Origin: Branchiostoma floridae
Lineage: Eukaryota; Chordata; Leptocardii; Amphioxiformes; Branchiostomatidae
Direction of reading: 5' to 3'
Length of the DNA: 64,000 bases
Assembly: GCF_000003815.2 (NCBI RefSeq)
Contig: NC_049997.1
Coordinates: 3,912,141-3,976,140, forward strand
Part shown: positions 42,101 through 51,100 of the stretch, one piece after another
How positions within the stretch are numbered: the first letter of the stretch is position 1
How the letters are laid out: each line of letters opens with the position of its first letter
Program-made: the position numbers and the translations under genes
The notes under the pieces: model-generated
Told to the model about the DNA's origin: nothing
Databases searched by the model: none
Seen by the model: only the letters and a program-made list of their open reading frames with translations

Positions 42101-45100
42101 GGACGAAGCCCCTAAATGTGACGGTAACGGTCCTTCAGAACCACTGCTAGCGCCGCTGTCGTTTTCCCGCCATTTCACATCCCGGGGGTTCGGCCGTTCG
42201 ATCGAACGAGGCCAGGACGGTACCATTATGCGGCTTCCGCAGGGGCTTCTTTTTGTCATTCGCATCGAATTATGTCTATATTTGATAAATTCTTCATCAA
42301 TATCTATTACCGTTAGCATTTAGACGTTTTACCAAAAGTAGTTAGTGTGCCCCATATATAGTTAGTTCCTGTTTTCACAATGTAACGTTACATTATGACA
42401 TTGGACCGTTCTGCAAATGTTGTGGTCAAGCGGGGTCAACTACGGTCACGGAGTGGTTCGAATTTCATGTTCGGTTCCATCGCCCTAGAAACATTGCGGC
42501 GACACGCCCTTTTTCACTCCCGGTAAACTCCTACGAATCACAGGCCGTAACTTACCCGAGTATGGCCCATGTGGGCTGGAAGGGAAGAACTTCGGCATCG
42601 CATTATATGCAATTAGGCAGGGTGTTACAGCAGAGTAGCCCAGCGTCAGTTCTCGCAAAATCAATGGATGCAGGAACGGCAGTGGTGGTAGCGGATCAGT
42701 ATAGATCCTGGGATAGCACAGACGGCTTCGTTCCATTTGCACATGACAATTCTGAAGCCTAGGAAGAGCATTAAAGGCTTGTGTTTGAAATATATTGAAG
42801 AACAGAGCGTGACTTAGAAATTTGACCCTGAGAAGAAATATGATGGGTGACTCTGAGAATAAACAAATGTAATGCGATGTATGCGATGGTGTTGAGAATA
42901 AAAAATGTGGACATTATGACAAGGCTCTTGGTCTGTTTTTTGAGTGTGAGAGCAGAGGAAGGATATCCTTGGCCGTAGGGGAAGGTTAGGTATGGGTGTA
43001 AGTATGAGATGTGGGGTGAGAGAGAGGAAGCAAGGAAGCGTGTTGGGATTGGGAGTACGGAAGTGGACCGGAAGCATGTACATGGAGGTGGGACCACGGA
43101 GGACTTTTTTGCCCATACCTTAACCTTATACCGGAGTGGAGCTCGGGGCCACTTGAGATAGGTTACTATTCTAAGTGAGGTACATAGACGCTCCTGACCT
43201 GGTTTCCCATTCTTGAATGGCGACACCTGGTCGGGAGTAGTCCACGTGACCTCACGACACACCTGGACATTCTCACCTGTTTAAGGGGGTATTTAAACGT
43301 TGAAAATTCCCAGTTAGCCCTCTTTGACCTTCGCGGGATTCTAGGAGGGGGAAGAGACGGCGCAGAGAGGGAAGGATGGGAGGCAGTAAGGGAAGTTGTG
43401 TGGGGCAATCTTGAAAGGACTTGATCTTGCCCGCCCTCCCACCCTGTTGCCTAGCCTCGGTCCCAGGACCGGTTTATTTTCCCCCTACGGGCGACACTCC
43501 GGACTTTTTTGCCCATACCTTAACCTTATACCGGAGTGGAGCTCGGGGCCACTTGAGATAGGTTACAATGTACAATTCCCAAGAGCACAAGATAGTATGA
43601 TGGGTTGGGAACAGAGGACCTATGTCTTATGGGCCAAACACCCTACAGATATGCAACACAACACCAATTTAGTACTATGAACAGTAAAAGATAAGTGTGA
43701 ATACAGTTTCGTTATACAGTAGAAGCTGCTTAATTGCACACCCAATTTGCCAGCGAATTCCGTGCAATTATCCGGCGTGTGCGATAATGCGAAGTTACCC
43801 AGTTGGACCGCACCGCCACGGGATGTGGGGATTCTGTGCAATAGACCAAAGTGTGCATTTATCCGACGTGCAATTTACTGGCTTCCACTGTATTTGGATG
43901 TGTAAGCTAGTCATTCAGCACCAAGGACATGGACACAATAGTGTAAATATCATAACACTAGCATTTGTTTAGACTCAAAACCAAGGAGAGGGATAAACAA
44001 TATTCATGTCCACTAGCAGTTGTTTGGGTTACCATTTAGTAGCAAGGACAGGAGAAATATAGTTTAAACATAAAATGATACTGACAGTTGTTTAGGTTAT
44101 GAATCAGCACCAAGGAGAGGACCAGCAAAGTATAACTGTTATTCCATAACACTAGCAGTTGATTACAGGGTTGAACAAGTTTTCTAAAATCCACTTGTCC
44201 TATCGGGCAAGCACATAAAAAATGTACTTGCCCGAACCAATTTTTCACTTGCCCAAAATTCAAATGTCACTGCTACTAGTATATGCATTTTCACTTCCAG
44301 CAATGGAATTCTCTGTAGACAATTGCTTGATGTCATGACTGTAAAAAGTAACAAGTATATCAAAATTGCACTAAAATCAATGGCAAAAATCTTACTTGCC
44401 CGATCGGACAAGTGGGGTAGGACATGCACTTGCCCGAACAGCACTTTCACTTGCCCTGGACAATAGGGCTAGTGGACTTGTTTATCCCTGGATTAGGCCA
44501 TCATTGAACACCAAGGACATGAGATGCATGCTGTCCAGGCAGCTAAAACTGGGAAAACCAGACTGATATGCATGGCAAAAGAAAAGCAGACCTTGGGGTA
44601 ATAACTCACCAGAGAAGACGAAGGGCTGGCACTTCTGGTCGTAAAGGTTATAAAATAAGCGCGGGATGGAGCGCTTACACTCTCCCGTTCAACTAGCAAA
44701 TAGCAGTTACTCAAGCAACTGGATTTGATTTTGGAAATGGTCAGATCTTTCAGCTAACATTCACTACCTTTTATCAGTGACGCTAAGCAGATTAGTTGAA
44801 GAGCAGATTCTATAACTGTAAATGTAACTATGTGTTGATATACAAAAGAAATGAATTCATAGTTACAAAAGGTACGTAGTGAATGCTAACTGTGGCATCT
44901 GTCAGTTTAAAAAATCACGTCCAGTTGCTTGTCAATGAGCAACTTGAAAAAACACTGACAGTTGTTTGGGTTATGTTTCAGTACCAAGGACATGATCAAC
45001 CACTCACCAGAGAAGATGAAGGGTTGGCACTTCTGGTCGTACAGGTTGTAGAAGAATCGTGGGATGGAGCGTTTACACTCTCCCGGCGCCACATGTTGTA

Positions 45101-48100
45101 CGCACACGTTCAGTTCGTACTGACACCGCGGGCCCGCGTGGGTCGGCGGGCACGCGCAGGTGAAGTTGACCGAGTCTCGCTCCCGTACACATCGCCCGTT
45201 GTTCAGACATGGGGACTGAGTGCAGGGGTCTGCAATAGCGACAGAAAATAAGAGTTTATGTATTACTTAATGAATGAATGAATGACTAGTTTATTTGTAA
45301 CAAACACAGGCGCAGGTGAAGTTAACAGAGTCTCGCTCCCACACACAGCGCCCTTTGTTCAGACACGGGGACTGAGTGCAGGGGTCTGCAGTAGGGACAG
45401 AAACTATTGAGCTTGTAGACAATGCTGCACACAATGACATTATGGAAATCCACAATTTTAATTACATTTATCAATTTTAACCTGCGATAAAACAATGTTT
45501 GAAATGATATACTGCTATTCCCCTCACCATCCCCAGCCAAGAAGGAATTCCTTGTTTTGTTCCGTTGTGTCTACCTATTGCACCCATCTACTACTACTAG
45601 TTGGAGAAAACTTTCCCTAACTCTGCATCTGTACTCTTTATCCATCAAGAAGTTAGTGTACCTACCAAAGCATTCTGGTCTGTCCTTAGGGATAGAGCAG
45701 ACCACTTGTCCATCCTGGAAAAGTCAAGAATGAAATTTGAAGTGTAACTAGTTACAAATCTTACTATCTACAGGTACAGTATAGTGTTGGATGACATTAA
45801 CTTTCCAAACAAAAAAATGATTATGACACCTAAACACAGGTGCAATACATTTTGGAACACATTCCTAGAATTCATCAGCAAATCAAACAATGAAGGACTT
45901 TTAAAAGACAGCTTATGATACATGTACATTACTTGAATGTAAGTTCATCTGTGACGGTAGTCAACATTATGTTACAATTTCAAGACTTCATATCCGTACA
46001 CAAAATAAAGCGCTTACCAACAAGCTTGCGATCAGTCCTCTGATCCTTACCAAGTTGAAATGACCCAAAGCCTACGTCACACATGATAGATGTACAATAG
46101 TTTTAACAGTGTTGACAACATTTACACTACCCACCTCACAGGTGCACATGGCACAGGGGTTAGTCTGCCACTGTTCCCCGTGCTCGTGGCTGTCTCCATC
46201 AAACACGCACTGTCTCAGCTCCTGGTTATTGTTCGCTATAGGAAACAGTACCCACCTCACAGGTGCACATGGCACAGGGGTTAGTTTGCCACTGTTCCCC
46301 GTGCTCGTGGCTGTCTCCATCAAACACACACTGTCTCAGCTCCTGGTTATTGTTAGCTATAGGAAACAGTACCCACCTCACAGGTGCACATGGCACAGGG
46401 GTTAGTCTGCCACTGTTCCCCGTGCTCGTGGCTGTCTCCATCAAACACACACTGTCTCAGCTCCTGGTTACACGCACACTGTTCACGGGCTGCAATCCGC
46501 CGCAGAAGGTCTGCTTGCTACAAAAAAATCAGTAACTGTTATTATAAGAATTCATGTTTCATTGATGCAAAAGTACCATCTATTTTAGTTTAAAACTTTA
46601 AGCTAACTCCAGATCCCTAGTATGATTGAGAGTATAAGCTAATGCTCATGGTACATGTACGATAGTGCAGTTATACTGGCTATACAGATACAGATAAAGA
46701 AACTGGTGTGTTACATGGAAGAGTGGTTATAATGGCTAGACAGATACAGAAGCCTAATGTGTTACACTGAAGGGCCGTTATAACATCTATACAGGTACAG
46801 ATATAGAAGCTGGTGTGTAAAGTCATAGGATTATACAAATGCAGAGATTGGTATACTTCATATCCTCCCATTGTTTATCAAGCTGGAATTCACATCATTT
46901 CCAGTTTTTGGCATAAAAACATGCACAAACCTGATTATACTTCTGAAATATAGACACCAAGCTGTCTTCATTGCAGTACATTACCTGTTGCTTCATCATG
47001 TTGATCATGAGGGTGAGTCCATCGATGGTCCGCTCCAGTTTGGACACCCTCTCCCCGGTGATGTCCTGGTTCTGACCTGACACTGCCACAGGGAAGCCCT
47101 GGGACTGGACATCCGGGTCTGTAAAACAAATTGTACTCAGTCTGTTTCGTGTCTTCAATCAAGTACAAGGATTGATATGTTCAAACACTTGCTATTTCCT
47201 AAAATTATTCAATGGAGTTGGTACATCATCCTTGACTTAGTCAGCTTTGAATAATAGCTTAAAATGTACAAACGTTTGGTGTGAATTAATACACTGTTTC
47301 ATACACCTGCACTAATCTATGGGGTTTCAAACTTAACCAGGACCTTCCATTAAACATTTTCAGCCTGGCAGGTATTGCCTGCAACCTGCCCCAAGTCTTT
47401 AGTTGTCATTTATTGTGAAATTAATCCAATCCCTCCATGGTTGAGTTAACAATTCTAGCTTTGCAGATCCAGACAGCACTTCTCAAATATAGCTGTAGCT
47501 GGGCCTTTAGATTTGAACCAGGCCTTGTGAACCACAACTAAGACTTAAGCTGCTGGTACTAAAAACTTTAAGAGCCGTCTACATTTCAAATCAACCTCAG
47601 CCTTGTGGTCATTTCAGCTATCTTAATTGGCTGGAATCTCTCTAATTACAAAATGTCTAAGGAACTTAAGAAATGAATTTGTTGCACACCAGGCATCAAT
47701 TTGTCTTGTAATAGAGAAACATTGTCCTCCAGCCTGGAATGGACATGTACCATGGACAAAAAAGTATCTGATATCAATTGCCACAAAGTCAGCTTAAACG
47801 TTTAAGGAATCTCACATTAAGGAATTTCATGTCTGAATTAATCTTAGAAAGAGTGTAAGTCTCCTGAGGTTTGTGACATATAGAAATGTCAAAGACTACA
47901 AATCTAAAGATAAGATGCATCTTCTTTTTGTTTTGCTTCCAATAATTCAGAAGACAAGACACATAAGATGGCATTAGATGTGCCCTAGAACCTGAATTCA
48001 TACCAGAGCAGATTTTCCTAGATAAAGGTTTTCCTGAGCCCAACCTATGTGGGTTTGTTGTTGTAACATTCCACCCCAGAACCAGACACATGTAGCCCTG

Positions 48101-51100
48101 TTCATGTCTGTATCCATGTCCCAGATTAGCCTGGGGACACTCTGACTCCTTGACACAGGGGTGTGTAATGCAATTAAGAGCACAGCTGGAGTCAATAAGC
48201 ATCAGGGATGATAGGGAGCTTCTTTTACTGGTGCAAGACACTTTCAGATATACATTTCATAAGGTCTTGCTTTATGAAATTTTGAAGGCATTTATTACAT
48301 ACATGTATCCTTCTCATTTTGTAGTAACTGTTGTACTGTAGATGTAAAGGCACACAAATTGTAATGCAATTAAGAGCACAGCTGGAGTCAATAAGCAACA
48401 GGGATGATAGGGAGATTCTTTTACTTGTGCAAGACTTTCAGACATACAAGGTCTTGTTTTATGGCATTTATGACATATTCTTTTGATTTTGTAGTTGTAC
48501 TGTAAATGTTAAAAGGCACAAAAATTGTAATGCAATTAAGAGCACAGCTGGAGTCGATAAGCAACAGAGATGATAGGGAGCTTCTTTTACTTGTGCAAGA
48601 CTTTCAGACATACAAGGTCTTGTTTTATGGCATTCTCATGGCACTTATGACATATCTTTCTCATTTTGCAGTTGACATACTAAGTAACTGTACATGTAAA
48701 AAGGTACACAAAATATGCAATTAAGGGCACAGCTGAAGTCAATAAGCAACAGGGATGATAGCGAGCTTCTTTTACTCACAAGACACTTTCAGACACTTAC
48801 AGCACCTGAAGACCATGTCTAGCAATAAAATAGACAATAACAAGGACATTTTACAACAACAGACATACAAGGTCTTATTTTATGGCATTTTCATGGCATT
48901 TATGACATATGCATGATTTAAGGTAACTTGGCTAGGGGAGAGAATGGGAGCCACAGTTTTACCAGCCTGGATAACAGACCCCTTAACTGATTAAATCTTG
49001 CTTATAGCAGCCCGCCCAACATCCGCCGGCATCTTAGAAAGGCCAGTTACAGCCCCAGACAGCAGAGTTTGTGTTAACAGACTGACAGTTTTGGTATCCA
49101 GGCTATCCGAGATACAGTTACATGTAAAGTATATGAAAGTCACTGCACTTTTTGTCATGTCAATAATTTAACCTTTCATGTTAACTAACTTAAGATGCCC
49201 CCAGCCATAGCACCAAGCACAGGAATTTCTCCACTCCCACAGATGCCCTTGACTAAAACTGTTCCATCATGTTGACCTTCTAACCTGCATACCTTGACCT
49301 TCAGACCTATCATGACCTTGGCTCCCTGATGGCCTTACCAGCTGATGACCATTACATGTAATCTCCAAGCAGATGTAGAAGGGCAAAAAACGTAATGTTT
49401 CTCAAACTCATTGTTTCACAGAGCATGGGGCCTTTCTTAATTGAATTCTTGAAGTTTCAAAGAAAAAAAAAAGCCTGAGAGAAATATTCAGATTCTGAAT
49501 TTTTACATCTACTTGAAGATTATATTACAAATACTGCACACACTTCTGTAACATAGACACAACTTTTGAAGGTAAAATTAAAAGTTTTAAACTTTAGAAA
49601 GATCAAGGAACAAAGAAGACATTCTATCCACATTCCAACTTAAGAGTCAGTAGCTGGTCACCCATGGTGGTCCACCAGTCCAGCATTAATACTGCCTCTG
49701 AACAACCATCCCCTGCTGGTTTACATTTTCACCCTCAGGACAGGGCAAACAATACAGGATATACTAGACTGCTAATCAAAATAGAAAACAGGTGCCTTGC
49801 ACACTCCCTCCATGTTGGAAAAACAGTTCCATATAGCACAAGTGCTGTTGGTGCTTAGGACCTAATTGGGTCACATAAATTCCAATGCCCTACAATAACT
49901 TTACTTATGTCTTTTCTACTGTCTTGTACATTGATCTTGAATGTTTGAATTACAAATGATTTATTGCAAGATGATTTTCAATATTTACTGTTTAAGTTAA
50001 GTTCTACAATATCACAGAAAGCTGCTAGAGGGTCCAAAATCTAATAAATTTTTTCCTTAAATCAATAATTGTTACCCCCATACATTAAATATATTGTCCA
50101 ACTACGAGTTGTCAAGTTATACTATCATCAAACACACACACACATAAATGTCTTGGTAAAGGTAAATTGTGTTACAATGTTGAATTTGAGTACTAGTACA
50201 TGTATCTGGTTGTGTTTACGTAAGACAGGATGTCATATAGCAAAGTTCTTGTAAACACAACCAGATACATGTACTAGTACTCAAATTCAACATTGTAACT
50301 TTTGATGTCTGTCAGACACCATCATCAGGGTTACCCTGGTTGTGCTTAAATACAATATGAGTAATTCGAACTTGATGAAATTATGTGCTTTACAATATTG
50401 AATGATTTGAACCTGATGAAATTATTTACTGTCTACTGACATGAATAGCAACTGTCATGTAGGAATGCTGACTGCTTGACAAAAAGGAATTTCAAAGGGT
50501 CCCCATTAATCTGCTCATAATTGATCTGACAGGCTTCAACCAAAGAAGGGAATTTAACACAGTATCTTATTATCCCCATAAATTGAAAGAAAACGATCTC
50601 TCCTCCCTCCCCCACTTGGGACTGTCCTGTGTTGTTTCTACACTGATATCTTCATTTTCTTTAGGTCAGAGATCAGGGACCTCTGCCTGGGCTTTGGTAA
50701 AGAAAAAAATGTGAGAGGACCCCCTGCTAGGAACTGATCAGGGGAGGATGCTGAGGATACTGACCTACATGTATATGTCTGTAAATGTCATCACTGGACA
50801 CTAAGGACAATCACATTATGTGTAACCCCAGGTTGCCAGACTGTTTCTAAGGAGGACACAGACCTCAGCTGGGCTTTGGTATAGAAAAGAATGTGAGAGG
50901 ACTCCCTGCTAGGAACTGATCAGGGGAGGATGCTGAGGATACTGACCTACTAGTACATGTCTGTAATTGTCATCACTGGACACTTATAATGGACAACCAC
51001 TGTAATGTGCAACCTGGATGCCAGTCTGTTTCTAGGGAGGACACAGACCTCAGCTGGGCTTTGGTATAGAAAAGTATGTGAGAGGACTCCCTGCTATATA

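Larger units (their letters stand above)
33409..43566 (+). mobile_element. Ngaro-type (DIRS order) tyrosine-recombinase retrotransposon, 10.16 kb, in the Kunitz intron
   Basis: Seen: split direct repeats A1 (33409-33578), B1 (43101-43166), A2 (43166-43335) and B2 (43501-43566), arranged A1-body-B1A2-B2. Inside lie a Gag-like frame with a zinc knuckle, a 700-residue RT/RNase H frame and a tyrosine recombinase in pieces. No integrase, protease or target duplication is visible. Known: split direct repeats and a tyrosine recombinase define PAT/Ngaro-like DIRS elements, which integrate by recombination without target duplication. The element is antisense to the host gene. A frameshift and a nested insertion break the recombinase, so this copy is unlikely to be autonomous; A1/A2 differ at one base of 170 and B1/B2 are identical, which suggests a recent insertion. 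Confidence 0.93.

Noticed and set aside
42051-42323. Transposase for the nested TA-flanked element
   Set aside because: The short open frames on both strands show no DDE/D or helix-turn-helix motif; the element looks non-autonomous.
33409-43566. LTR retrotransposon or endogenous retrovirus
   Set aside because: The repeats are split direct repeats in A1-B1A2-B2 order, there is no protease, integrase or envelope-like frame, no target duplication, and a tyrosine recombinase is present.
44610-44692. Alternative, mutually exclusive Kunitz exon
   Set aside because: The copy lacks the first cysteine and a TGA lies in frame between the possible acceptor and the conserved part.
46131-46376. CRISPR-like array
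   Set aside because: The repeated units are copies of a VWC exon piece in an animal gene, with no short regular repeat-spacer pattern.
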